Positions 23,951 to 35,191 of a stretch of DNA of 64,000 nucleotides are shown piece by piece; position 1 is the stretch's first letter, and every line of letters begins with the position of its first letter. The position numbers and the translations under genes were made by a program. The notes under the pieces are model-generated. The model worked only from the letters and a program-made list of their open reading frames with translations. It made no database searches and was not told the origin of the DNA. Origin of the DNA: Ganoderma boninense (taxonomy: Eukaryota > Basidiomycota > Agaricomycetes > Polyporales > Polyporaceae); the NCBI GenBank assembly GCA_002900995.3, contig CM035304.1:4174494-4238493 (forward strand), in the 5' to 3' direction.

Positions 23951-25424
23951 CCCGACGGTGATGGCGTTACGCACGAGCTCTCCGGTCGATGGTCCTCAGC
24001 GTGGTCGGCTCATTTCTGCCTCGGACATCGTCGTGTTAGCCCGTGGATGACGACATGCGATCGCCTTCGCCGGGTCGCCAGATCGAAGCTCGAGGGATGG
24101 AGCTCACCGTGCACGGGCTGGACAGGGTTTCCGCTACAGAACACCTTCGACGCCTCTTGTAAGTCCGGTCATTGACCCCAGCTACGGTGGAGCACGACAG
24201 CATCCTCGGTGCGCTTAGCGTTCGCTCGGCCGATCCTCGGAACCTCTCGACAACGCGTATCTCTCCCTCGACCCTCAGCTCGTTCCACATTCGCGGGCCC
24301 ATGTTCTCCAGGACGTACGCCAGACCCTGTAACAGTGCTTCCTGGACATCGGGACCCTCTGGAGAACCCAAGCTAGGCCGGACAGAACGCGGAGGACCTC
24401 CTTTGCAGCGGCGGAACAGGGAAACGCCCAGGAAGTGAGTGACCTCCTTGACTCGGTATCAGCTGGTTCGCTCGCAAAGGGTTCTCTGTCGTCGCCAGTT
24501 ATGTCTCTCGTCCTGGCGGGTCCGGGCGCATCACCCTCGACCTTCTTGATCCCGCACATGTCGCCGTTTTCTGCGCCTCTCCATCCGTTATGAAAGGGAA
24601 GACCTACTACCCAGGTCGGCCTTGTCTCGTTATCCCGTGGCACGGGCACTAGGTCGCGATCCTCGGCTGCCGCGACTGGTAGTGCCAAGCTCACCCTCGA
24701 CAAGCTCATTCGTGCATATTGCCCGCGACCCGACCATCAAAACCTCATTACGTACAGCCGCATGGAGTTGGAGGGAGAGGTATATACACTGCAGTCCTGC
24801 TTGATTGGGACACCACGGTCCGCGTGGTGGATGGTCTTCCCGCCCTTATTGACTTCCTCTACCACGACCTCGTCGGCCGATACCGTCCGTCTGCCCTCCA
24901 GCCTGGCCTACGAGCGGCCTCTTTGCTTTCTCTGCTACCTCCGACTGCACCTCCACAGAGTTATCGACTCCGTTCATGCCCAAGGAGTCGAGGCTATGCA
25001 GACATTGTTTACCATTTCCGAGCGCACTGGCAATGCGGTAGCCTCCCTCGGCGGATGACTTGAGGCGTCTCTCAATGCCATGTCCACCCTCCCAGCGTAT
25101 AATACCTTGGTGAGCGCAGCTGTTAACAGCATGACAATTAAGGTACACTACTTGATGCATTTCGAGATTCAGGCCGTACGCGACCCTCAGGTCCGAGCCA
25201 GGGATTGTTCGCTCGTCACGAAATGATGGTCAAGGCCGCCACGCCGGATGGTTTAGGTTGAAGCATTTATAGCTCGCGCATAGATTGCACACTGCTGTTG
25301 CACTCTGCATGGTACGCCTTCCTTCTGTGAGACCTGGCCATGGCATTCTGCTGCCGCATTCCGCGGGCGTATCCCTTCTCGAACAAGATCTTGTTAGCTA
25401 ACCTTCCGCGCACGTTTACAGTCC
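23951..25424. other. No supported gene
   Basis: Short frames only, including 24275-24709 (minus, 144 aa) and 24172-24438 (plus), with no motifs. The last few hundred bases may hold unrecognisable 5' remnants of the TOR fragment that follows. Confidence 0.35.
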
Positions 25425-27300
25425 ATGAAGGAGAACTTCGATACCGCAGAGCAAATTCTGTCGTTCAAGATGCACAAGGAACGTACCGTTTGAAAGATGG
25501 TCATCACGCTGATCCCGGCTGTCGCCGTCTACGACACCCAGACATTCTCGGAGCACTTCTTGTGTAGGACGATGGCGCATCCTCACTAAGTTGGACAAGA
25601 CCCAAGAGCGCGCCTCGTCGCCTTCATCGCTAGTGGCCACATTGCGATCAAGATGGACAGCGAATCTCTCAAGATACACGTCAGGATGAGCTTACAATAC
25701 AGAGATGTGTACGGGACGAGATATCAATGGCAGACCGTTCTTCCTGCTCAACGTGTTGCTCCTGCAGGACGAGGAACGCATTGTATGAGGAGCTTATCTT
25801 CCTAGTGTGGGTATGTGGGCTCAAGAAGTCAGGCCCCAACCTCGCCAAGCTGTTGTACAACTGGTCGGAACTGATTTTCAAATTTCAAATACAGCCTTAG
25901 CGAATATCTTCGCAGAGCTCTCGCCCGTATAGCTACGTACATTCGCCGATTGCTCAAGGTGATTCAGGTGAGCGTGAAAGAGCTTTCGGAAGCATGTTCA
26001 CTTCTAATCCAGTTTCAAGATTCCCTGCTTAATTTTTGTCATTGGTTCCCATCGGACACAGTTATCGACCACTAGACGTACCTCAATCTTTGCGCCATGG
26101 CGATTCTGTTGCTGATTTGAATAAGGATCCTATGGCGATCAAGATTGCCAGTTGTGGGTGCTTTCTTTCGAAAACATGTGGCGCTTGCCTGATTCCGAAT
26201 GTCAGGATACGTACTGAACCAGTACATGACTGCGTGCTACATGGTAATACCAAGGTCAGGACCACCCCAACGTTTCACACGCCGCAGCATTAAGATGCTG
26301 CCGTCTGTTCGTCCCGGATCCGATTTGCTACCAGGCCAGCAACCACTCCATCGAGGTCATCAGCTCAGTATTAGGCAAGCTGGTTGACAGTGGTGATTGC
26401 GGATCCCGGTATGGGACTCTCATCTCGTATTTAAGCCCCCGCGCTGATAGGTACTTCGTCCGGGCACATCGTGCTTTTTTCCCTGCATGAATGCTTCCAC
26501 AAAACCTTGCGCCGACAGCGAACGTGTGGTCGTGCTGGTGGGTCGTTTAGCGACGCAGAATCCACACATGTCAGCTCAAGTATTCCACTGTTACGTAGGT
26601 CGTGAGTAGTCAGTCTTCTATTTACTGCAATTCTCAACGCTTTTCCTTACAGACGCAATCGGGGAGAGCGCACTCGTCTCGCCCTCGTGAACATCGCTCA
26701 CCGTCTCATCAAACCTTACTGCACCCCCGTGTTCCGCGTTCTGTTTCCGAAGGCCAACGACGTCAAACCCACAGTCGCTACCAATGTCCTGATCTATCCG
26801 TAAGAGCTTGCCTGTGTCTGCGGCGAGGATGTCATGTTACATGAACCAGATCTGACGGAGCCCATTTTCGCGAAGCTGGCGGATCCACCCTACAGAAGCG
26901 CGACGCGCTCTACGCAACCTCGGACAGTTGTGCTCTACGGGATACGTGGATCGGCTCTTATTTAAGCACCGCAAGATCATCCAGATCCTCAGCAGGATTC
27001 TCCTCCCAAAATTTCCATCCCGAGAAGTCATCAATGCGCGCGGACCTCTCGCTCGACCCCCACTTATGAGAGATCAAGTCTGAGGAGGGAGGAGCGACTG
27101 CAGCGTTCTCAAACCTTGTCACCGCGCAGTCGTGGAACCTTACAGGGGCATCTAGCGCGTTGGATGACTACTATCTGACCTCCGCCATCAACGCGCCGCC
27201 GAACGTCTTCAAGAACAGGTCAACGAGGAACCACCACTGTAGATGTCGTCAAATGACATCAAGACCTAAGGCTTGGAAATGAGTGACGTTCTTGCCTCAA
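25425..27300 (+). pseudogene. TOR: Degenerate TOR kinase fragment (HEAT-repeat region)
   Basis: Ordered blocks match the N-terminal HEAT solenoid of the TOR PI3K-related kinase. In order they are: MVITLIPAVAVYDTQTFSEH, then VAFIASGHIAIKM, GPNLAKLL, LRRALARIATYI, SGYVLNQYM, ASNHSIEVISSVLGKLVD, LIKPYCTPVFRVLFPKAND, LGQLCSTGYV and DDYYLTSAINAPPNVFKN. TOR is the central nutrient-responsive growth kinase. Here the reading frame is repeatedly broken: an in-frame TGA lies where Arg is expected before the first block, a one-base shift near 25590 is compensated near 25620, and a stop follows the PKAND block. No kinase, FRB or FATC sequence was seen in the window. It is a truncated, decayed duplicate, not the working gene. 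Confidence 0.8.
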
Positions 27301-27649
27301 GTAAGCAGCACAGCGCGATGTATGCAACCTGCTGTTTGATATTGACATTCCCAGGAAGACTACCCTCGGTTGCCCGGACGGCCTTCTCCCGTGTACAAGC
27401 CTTCCACGCAGAGCAGTTTTCATCACCGAGCAACATATCATCATAGTTGTCGAGAGCGAGCTCAATGACAAGACTGCGAATACGAAGACGAAAATCGAAG
27501 AGTATCTGCAGCTCGTCATCTTCCTGATCACGAAGACGTACGAGCTTCTGGGGCCTTCAACGCCCCTGGACGATGTGTCGAGATTCCTCCTTCCGTTAGT
27601 CCACGTGTTTCACATGTACATATTATCAGAACAGTGGACACTGACACAT

Positions 27650-27880
27650 AGCCACTATTCTGCTCTCGATATCGTTTCTCAATGGCGTTGGTTTCCCATG
27701 GGCAGCAATATCAGTCAGGTACAAGTCCCTCATGCGTATAGAGTTCGTACACTCCGAGAGCACGCCACCGGTCCTGTCCTGCTGAGGCTGAAACCTTGTT
27801 CTTGCTCCCGTGGTACGTGACCATTCAATTGACCCTAAGTATTGATATCTTTTTGACCTTCGTGTTTGCTTCTCCAGATG
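27650..27880 (+). other. Paralogous coding fragment with conserved intron (right copy)
   Basis: Counterpart of 8335-8582. The shared intron begins GTACGTGACCATTCAATTGA and ends GCTTCTCCAG. The upstream exon frame includes QVQVPHAYRVRT. The family is not recognised. Confidence 0.45.
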
Positions 27881-28058
27881 ACATTCTTCCGGTACAGTCA
27901 CCATCGCCATGCCCTCTCTCCTCCCGACCATGCTCGCGACGCAGTGATCATCCGCCTTTGCTCCAGATTCTAGCTTAGAAATGCAGTCATAAGTGCATTG
28001 TACCGAACATGAAGTTGATGATCAACCTACAAGGGACATGGTCGACCCCTTGACCCAT

Positions 28059-29070
28059 CTATTTCCGAGGCTTCTTCGCCCTTTGAGAAGACGAGGCAGC
28101 CTCCTGTAGAATGTCAGTCTTTGTGACTCAACTAGTCAATCTATTACTTACGCCTTTGCGTTTACGTCCCCGCGACACAGCGGATGCCGATGGAGTGCGT
28201 TGTTCCTTTCTTTTCTTTGTAGGGCGTGATTTGGAGGAGACCTAGGTCGAAGGTGAGTAGTCTTTTCATAACATCATCATAGGCTGACATGACTGACTGA
28301 GGAACGCTTAGTGATGGGCATTCCCGCGCTTTGCGTCGACGCTCTGGTCACGGTTGTACGCGGCTTGCGACTAGTTCTAGTCGTTTTTCTAGCCACCTTT
28401 TCTTTTGCCCTGCTTGTCTCGACTTGCTCCTTACTCTTTGCTACGCGAGTGCCCACTTTTCCTTTCTTCCTCTCGCCCTGGCCAGTCGATGGCGCCACTG
28501 GGTCGTCCTCATCGCTGGATGCCTCCTCAGCGCCTTGATCTTGTCCATCTTCGTCCTCGTCGCCCTCCTGAGATTCTTCGTCATCCTCACTATCACCTTG
28601 GTCATTGTCCGACTCTTCTGCTGCATCGTCACCACTATCCTCGCTGACCTCCCCCTCTTCCTGATTGTCATCCGTCGCCTCCCCATGGCTAAGCAGCTGT
28701 AACACTCGTCCCACCTGGCGCTCCAGCTTGTCCAAACGACTGTCGCGGCTAGTCTGCTTCTCTTCGCTAGATGCCATTGATGAATAGAGGTCTCGGAGCA
28801 AAGTGGGGACGTCTAGATCTTTCTCGTCTGCGTACAAATCTGTGGTATTGTCAGTGTACAGCTTCGAAGGATAGTGTTATTAGAGGAAACAAACACACTC
28901 TTCGTGCCGCTACATTCGAGGATGTGCTTCATCTCAAGGCAGCGTTCACAACTTTGATCCTTAACGCGATACTTGCATGTGTCGGCGTGGCCCGCCCACG
29001 CACATTGCAGACAGGGTCTTGTATTTGTCTGGAGGCGTTTCTTCTGACCTCTATTAGGAGGCGAAGGCAT
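28059..29070 (-). CDS. Cys-rich, acidic, NLS-containing protein (about 282 aa)
   Basis: Four exons join on the minus strand: about 29070-28899, 28840-28298, 28241-28152 and 28103-28059, with GT-AG introns of 48-58 nt. ATG at 29070 starts a short basic leader followed by a Cys/His cluster (CLQCAWAGHADTC, then CERCLEMKHILEC), which fits a small zinc-binding module. Next comes a helical segment with LDKLERQVGRVLQLL, a likely coiled coil. A long Asp/Glu/Ser-rich stretch follows, and then a Lys/Arg-rich tail with two NLS-like runs (RPTKKRKEQ and RGRKRKG) before the stop in KKPRK. The order suggests a nuclear or chromatin-associated protein, an inference only. It resembles uncharacterised basidiomycete proteins with a fungal Cys cluster, though the spacing is not a classical Zn2Cys6 domain. 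A similar CxxC/CxxC cluster occurs near 38262-38390. Confidence 0.68.
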
Positions 29071-29639
29071 GAAGGGCAAATTTGTCTGGTGTGCGAAATG
29101 GAGGAAACTGAGATGTTGGCATTGAACACGTTGGCGGGGCCCTTTATGTGTCTGCTGCAGCCTGAGCAACTTTAATGCAAGTCTCCGTGATATTCATCAA
29201 ACGTCTCTAGACGTAGACACACGGAATGTTGCTACTGTGAAGCGAAGAATTTGCTTCTGAGTCTTGTGAGGGTGACGATCGTGCCAAAAATTGCAAGTGG
29301 CATTCCCAGCAAGATTTGGGCTGTCGATGCCAATTCCTCGGGGTTAACCTGCCCGCTTGGATTGGGCCGTCGCTCGTTCACACAATCTTCTTTGAACTTC
29401 ACGTCAGGTTGTGGAGCTGCTAATTCGAAGCCCCACCATAACTTAGAATTCCTTGTGCTCTGGAGCACTAGAATGGCATGTGTCGCGATGCAAGTATTCA
29501 GACATTCAATCTCATCGTGAGGCGACGTCGCTCAGGCTTTTGCTACAAGGATGTTATAGCTCCTGTCCATGGCTACGTCAGCCACGGGACCCTTCACGAC
29601 GGGCAGTGGCAAATACCACAGACCAGATGTGTCGCAATG
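29071..29639. other. No supported gene
   Basis: Short overlapping frames only; nothing recognisable. Confidence 0.35.
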
Positions 29640-29760
29640 TGAAGATCTCGTAGCCCAGCTGGATGAGGGCGCCCATGTGACGCTCGCGCAATTGGTTCGA
29701 TTCCTGCTCCGGTTATTGTGCACTTTTGGCGCCCGACGTGAAACGTCTCGAAAAGTTCAT
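29640..29760 (+). mobile_element. Putative tRNA-derived SINE, copy 2
   Basis: A box TAGCCCAGCTGG (29651-29662) and B box GTTCGATTC (29695-29703) both fit the Pol III consensus. The 3' tail matches copy 1: GCACTTTTGGCGC, ACGTCTCGAAAAGTTCAT. The region between the boxes is unrelated or strongly diverged from copy 1, while box sequences and tail are conserved, as expected for members of one SINE family or for two tRNA-like heads joined to one tail. Confidence 0.6.
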
Positions 29761-31074
29761 TCTGCTGTCGGTCTTTGAGTTTAACGTTTAATCGGCTTCA
29801 CTGCGGATTCCAAGGGTAGGAAGCAGTGAGCGAGGCCTCTGCCATGCGGACGCATCACTCGGGGTGCATCGCGCCCTTCCGCTGACACCCGCTCCCCATT
29901 CGGTGCTGGCGTTGCCCAGCAGAAGCCAGAAGATGAACCATGAACTAAAGGCAAAAGATTATCCGCCTTGGTTGAAAATGGTGCGCCGTACTAATCGGGC
30001 GTGCGTGCACCTGCATTCCTGGTTCCTATCATCGATTCGTCGTCGAGCCATACGATAGTGTGCAGGAATTGCTTAGTGCCGAATGGACGAGTCACGCCCA
30101 TCCTGACTCCTCGAGTCCTTACTTGGGCAATGTGCTTTCAGGGGAGGAGATCGCAGTCCGTCTCTCTCATTGTCAATGCGCCGGCCTGAAGGCAAACCTA
30201 GCCTCTGAGACCTTATACCCCCTTGTGAATCGAGACGATAGTATTTGAACACAGAAGTAAACAAGCAGAAAAACCTCTTCGTGCGCGTGATGGTCTGCGT
30301 ATTCGGTAACGAAGTATGCGTTAAATGAATCAAGCGTGTTCGAGGCCCGGATGTATAGAGGTATACGATGGATACCGTGGATGGGGATGAAGTGAGCACT
30401 ACGAAATATAAGTAGTATTGATATCACATCACATCAAGAACGCGGTCTCCATTCCCGTCGAGATCTGGCTCAGCAACAACTGAACGCCTCGACGCATGAA
30501 AAGTCACGAGCTTCGGCCATAATAAGCTGGGAAGGAAAAAAATAGACGGACGCGGGAAACCATGAGACTGCGAAAGCCACGCTAAGTGGGATCTGCGTCG
30601 ATGAGCACACGCTCGTAGCGACGGGGACCTTTGTGCCAAGATGGGGTTGCGTGGATATGTTCACGATGCATGCCGCCCACTCCAGAGGCCTGGTCGCCGA
30701 GGGCGTAGAATGTGGCGGCGGCCGAGTGGTAGACATGGACGCGAGAGTGACAGAGAGAGCGTTGGGGTCCTCAGGAACATCGATACTTATTGGAGCGTTG
30801 TTGGAAGAGGAATCGGGCGAGGTTTGCGAGCTAAAACCGCAAGTCCGCTTACACCTGGGCCATGGAGTAATTGATATAGACGCTGCATCAATTTCCATCG
30901 AATCCTGATTTCATCCATGTATGTATGTAAGCCGTAGACAGGGGGAATCAGTACCAGATCTGCGACACGATGGGCTACATGAACACAAGAAGCCAAAGCT
31001 TGAACGACGCCGTCTCCCTTTCTCCTTGCCTTCTTCTCCTTCGCCTCCCGAAACCCTTGTACTAGAATTTGCCG
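29761..31074. other. No supported gene
   Basis: Frames of up to 142 aa occur (30470-30898, minus, Ser/Thr/Pro rich). It could be an exon of an unrecognised gene, but no splice chain or domain supports it. Confidence 0.35.
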
Positions 31075-33196
31075 TCAACCCCTTCTCCTTGCCGACCATC
31101 CCTTCCCCAGAACATCGTCAGGTAGTGGGCGCATCCTTGTAGGCTTCTGCAAGAAAGGGTTCTCTGCTACCATCATACGCGGTGGTACATGATAGTCGAT
31201 AAGGCACCACATGCCTGGAAGAGATTTTAAGTACTCACGGAGCAACGATGGCTGGGATTTGGAGTGCTTGGTATCGAAGTCCGCCCTGGACGTGCCGTCC
31301 TTATTTTCTGCAGGTCGTGATTATAACGATGATCAATGATACATACCACACGGCCAAACGAAGTCATGGATACGCACGATGTAAGGACTTGCGGCGCTTG
31401 GCACCGGATTCTACTCCGCCCGCGTTGTCGTCGTAGTCTGGAAGTCGTCATTGTGCGTACACGGTAGTCAGTAAAGCACTACGTTGCTAGAAGGTAGTAC
31501 AGGTACTCACGACGCGAGGATTTTCGAACCATGTCGTCGCCCCTGTCTGCCAGTCGCTTTCCTGAAGACGCTGCATTCGCCCCGAGCTCCAAGGAAGGGC
31601 CTGTGTGCCCAACCTTGAGTCGTTCTATGGCTTTCTGGAGAGTGTTCAAACCAAAATTCTGAGCATGCCTAACTGCGGCATCGAAGGCGGAAGAGCCACA
31701 GAGCAGACGAGCGAAATCAAGAGCCCGTCCCTGCTGTTTAGACTGGCAGGCGCGAAGGATGAGTTTGATGAGCATGTTGTCGAGTTCAAGTTCACGCTCA
31801 GCTAGATCCTGCACGGATTTCTCGTCACAGATCTCGTCACGAAGGGTGTGCAAAAGGACTGTTTCGTGCATGACTCTAAGAGTGTCGGTGAGGAAGATAT
31901 CAACGACACCTACAAAGACAAAGAACTCACCGTCGTTCCAGAAGCGCTTCTTCGGAATCTGACCGCTTGGATAGCAGGCAGACAGAAACCTCGTCGACGA
32001 GTGGCCGAGGGAATCCAGGGTAGTTTTGTTGGCCCCTGAGGGTAAAACAGAACAACGTATGACCCATGAGCCCAACGGGCCAGTATAACTTGCCATTAGC
32101 CGTGTCTCCGTCTATCGGCCGCCTTGCGTGCAGAATGCGCATCCACGTGGCGGTCATGGGTACCTTAAAGCGGGGCATCACGTTCAACGCGCCGGAGGAG
32201 TCGTAGATCGCAGGTGCCTGTCAAAGGGACTTGTGAACACCCACTCTCCAAGTTCAAGCTAGAGACTCACGCCTTCGTCGGTGATGCCGATCCAGGTAAG
32301 CGTATGGTCCTTAGGAACGGGGAGAGCATCCTTCTGCAAGAGGCAGACGTCGTCGAAATTGATCAGGTGTCCCATCAAGCTCTGCGACGTCGTCCACCCT
32401 TCCTCGGTGACTACAAAAACCCATTGGCTGCCTGCGACCATCGACACGAACGTTCCTGGCAGGCTTATACATGCCCGCTCTACCCCACCGCCAGACAAGA
32501 AGATGAGCTCACCGTCGCTCGTTGCGACGATAACGTTGCCGAGGTTCTGAATGTCGAGGCCGTTACGCAGGGAATCGGTAACAGGCGAACCGCCTGCGGC
32601 AACACCGATCACTGAAGCGCCACCTCCCAGTTCGTATTTCCACTCGTATTGAGAGGCCCAGGTGCCGTAAGGCTTGTAGAGGACATGCGCGGCGTGCGAG
32701 GCATCGGGCTTGCATGCATAGACGGCGCCGCGTTCTCCGAGAGCGGCCAAGTCATATCGGAACTCGTCAGTGAAGCGGTATCCTCCCCTCAGGGACTGGT
32801 TGTGGAAGTCGACGTGGACAATGTGGTGGGTGCCTTGATCCGTCACTTCAATGACCCCTACGAGATTATATGCTGCATCGACCTTTGTTAGCACGGTAAC
32901 AAGGTATAAATATAGAGATGAATCGACGTGCCCAGATATTGTTTCCGGTTTGTCATCGGCGTCGACCCGGGTTGAAATGCTTCCTGCGCCTTGACCACGC
33001 TCACTAGCTCTCTGGAGTCTTCCACATCGTCGTCCTCGTCGAGGACTTCGCTTGCGACGACTTCACCTACGTCACTATCTTTCTCCTCCCACATAACCCC
33101 TGTGGCGTCCAAGTCCAAGTTCAACTTGGTGTGAGTAAGGCCCGAGTCGAAGTTCAAGTCGGTGGGCGTGTTGATGGGCGTGTAGAGGGTGGTCAT
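31075..33196 (-). CDS. CTF4: CTF4/Mcl1-like protein lacking the WD40 propeller, 578 aa
   Basis: Seven exons join in frame: 33196-32932, 32872-32271, 32217-31931, 31875-31511, 31437-31378, 31307-31239 and 31163-31075. Known CTF4 proteins have an N-terminal WD40 propeller, a SepB trimerisation propeller and a helical C-terminal domain. Here the protein starts at MTTLYTPINTPTDL, passes an acidic linker (EVLDEDDDVEDS) and the AFQPGSTPMTNRKQYL block, then gives a full SepB domain (VGVIEVTDQ, VDFH, GERGAVYAC, KPYGTWASQYEW, MVAGSQWVFVV, SQSLMGHLINFDD, YWPVGLMG). The helical domain (ERELELDNMLIKLILRAC, QGRALDFARLL) and an NPFLQKP tail follow. Intron 1 has a GC donor. No WD40 sequence is visible upstream, where short frames only are found. 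Full-length fungal homologues are much longer. Either a complete short paralogue or a truncated duplicate; the unbroken frame favours the former. Confidence 0.82.
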
Positions 33197-33899
33197 AGTT
33201 ACTGGCAGCTCGACCGGGCTAGGACCTACGCATGAGATAGGTGGTGAGGACATCATGCTGGATAAACACGATGAGCTCCTGAAACGCGATGCGACAGACA
33301 TTGGAAGACATGCCGTCAAAATCGCTGAACGAACGTGGACCGGAGCCAGTCGTACACTCGTGCGGAAGATAAGATCCTTTGCGTAGGGAGTAAGCCGCCG
33401 TGGGGTGACGTGAGGTTGCGGAAGAGAGGGGGAGGGGGAGAGACGCAAGATGGGCAGGAGAGAGAGGGCCCGGGGGGGGGGTTATGAAGGAGACGATAGT
33501 GGAGGAGACGGGACGGCAGCAGACGATAGAGCGGGACGGGCCGTGCGGTAGAGTTCGTGTGCAAGATTAAATACAGATGGGCCCTGCGAGGTCACTCCTA
33601 CAAACGAGATTAATCGTATGCTGGAGCGTCGTTATTCAGGACTCACTACACCCTGTCAAGACCCTTCGCTCGATCGGTCGAACCGGAGGTCCAGCTTGAA
33701 CGACGACGCTTCCTCCGTCTCTACTTGATATAGTATCATGTTGCGAATTTACGCTAGTAGTACTGTTAAATACGGAGCACTTGAGGAGCTGAGGTGCGCA
33801 CAAACAGATAGAGGGGGGTACGGAGAAAAGGAGCGCTACGCACTGTAACCTGTTGGGGGGAGAAGGTGGGGTGATTAGGTGATCGAACGCTTGTCGGAA
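33197..33899. other. No supported gene
   Basis: Contains a run of G near 33471-33481 and short frames. Upstream of the CTF4-like start there is a possible extra minus-strand exon ending near 33274 (donor GTGTTTATC, acceptor TGCGTAG before 33229), but its sequence does not resemble a WD40 repeat. Confidence 0.35.
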
Positions 33900-34620
33900 C
33901 CTGACGGGCGCTCTGCCAGTTTGCCTCTTTCTCTCCCCCATTCCTTGCTTTCTCTCTTCTCTTCCTCCTCGCCGTCCTCCCTGTCTTTGTCCGCTTCCTC
34001 ACCGTCCTTGTCCTCCTCCTCGCCGTCCTTGTCCTCCTCCTTGCCGTCCCCCCTTCCCTCCTCCCCTTTCTTCGCCACTTGCCTTCCACTCTCTCGTCTT
34101 CCCCGTCTCTCGTCTTCCCCCGTCTCTCGTCTTCCCCCATCTCTCGCCGTCCCCTCGCCGTCCTCCCTGTCTTCGTCCGCCTCCTCGCCGTCCTTGTCCT
34201 CCTCCTCGCCGTCCTTGTCCTCCACCTCGCCGTCCTTGTCCTCCTCCTTGCCGTCCCCCCTTCCCTCCTCCCCTTTCGTCGCCACTTGCCTTCACACTCG
34301 TCTCTCTCTTCCCCTCTCTCGTCTTCCCCTCTCTCGTCTTCCCCCCTCTCTCGCCGTCCCCTCGCCGTCCTACCTGTCTTCGTCCGCCTCCTCGCCGCCC
34401 CCGTCCTCCTCTTTCCCTCCTCTCCTCGTCCTCCTCTTTCCCTCCTCTCCTCGTCCTCCTCTTTCCCTCCTCTCCTCGTCCTCCTCTTTCCCTCCTCTCC
34501 TCGTCCTCCTCTTTCCCTCCTCTCCCCGTCTTCGTCCATCCCCTTGCCATCACCTCTTTCTTCTTCCCTCCTCTCTTCCTCCTCGCTCTCTTCACTCTCG
34601 CCGTCCTTTTGACTCCCTCG
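33900..34620. repeat. CT-rich minisatellite and polypyrimidine tract
   Basis: The plus strand is almost pure pyrimidine with interspersed CG and GTCC. Blocks such as CGTCCTTGTCCTCCTCCTCG recur, and a segment from about 33965-34075 is repeated at about 34160-34275. Long open frames on both strands (351 aa minus, 300 aa plus, all low complexity in E/D/R/G/K or S/P/L) follow from the base composition, so I do not call a gene. Confidence 0.8.
34402..34526. repeat. 25-bp tandem repeat, five units
   Basis: Starts of CGTCC at 34402, 34427, 34452, 34477 and 34502 give an exact 25-bp period. Because 25 is not a multiple of three, each frame reads a 25-residue super-period on the minus strand. Confidence 0.9.
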
Positions 34621-35191
34621 TCCCCCATCTCTTTTTCCCCCCACACCCCTCTTCCTGTGGTCCTCTTGCCCCCCGTCCCATGTTTTCACACTTCCCTCGT
34701 TGCCCATCGATGTCGACCCCATCCAGTGGTAGCCTTGCAGACCATCGGCGTAGCTGTGCTTGGCCAGATGCGCCCCACTGACATGTCTTGTTCCTGCCAT
34801 TTTGTTCTCATCATTTACCACTAGCGTCCTGTAGGTCAGGCTAGTCTGTCGAATGCTGGCATTGTGCCGGCGTATTATCTACCGTTGGATGTCGCTATTA
34901 TGATTGCCTCGTGACCTCCAGCGCGGGCGCATCGGGGATAGTCGTGGAGCTAATCCTATACAACCGTTTGTGGAACGCCAAGTGGCCCGCCTGGGCACTT
35001 TTTACACACTCAGGCGGCTGCGCTCTGCTAGTCACCCACCTTGAAAGCTTCCAGGGCCCAACAAGAACCCCGTCCGAATGCGGCCGATTCCGCTCCTGCT
35101 CCGCGACCCTCGCAGCGAGGTAATGCCCGATTACTCTACAGGTTCTGCAGCAGGCTACATAGTTAGTTTGGCGACGCGTCTCTCCATCACC
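34621..35191. other. No supported gene
   Basis: Short frames only between the CT-rich tract and the retroelement remnant. Confidence 0.35.

Noticed and set aside
33766..34821. 351-aa minus-strand ORF rich in E, D, R, G and K
   Set aside because: It is produced by the CT-rich minisatellite. The opposite strand is equally open and unit length is not a multiple of three, so coding is not supported.
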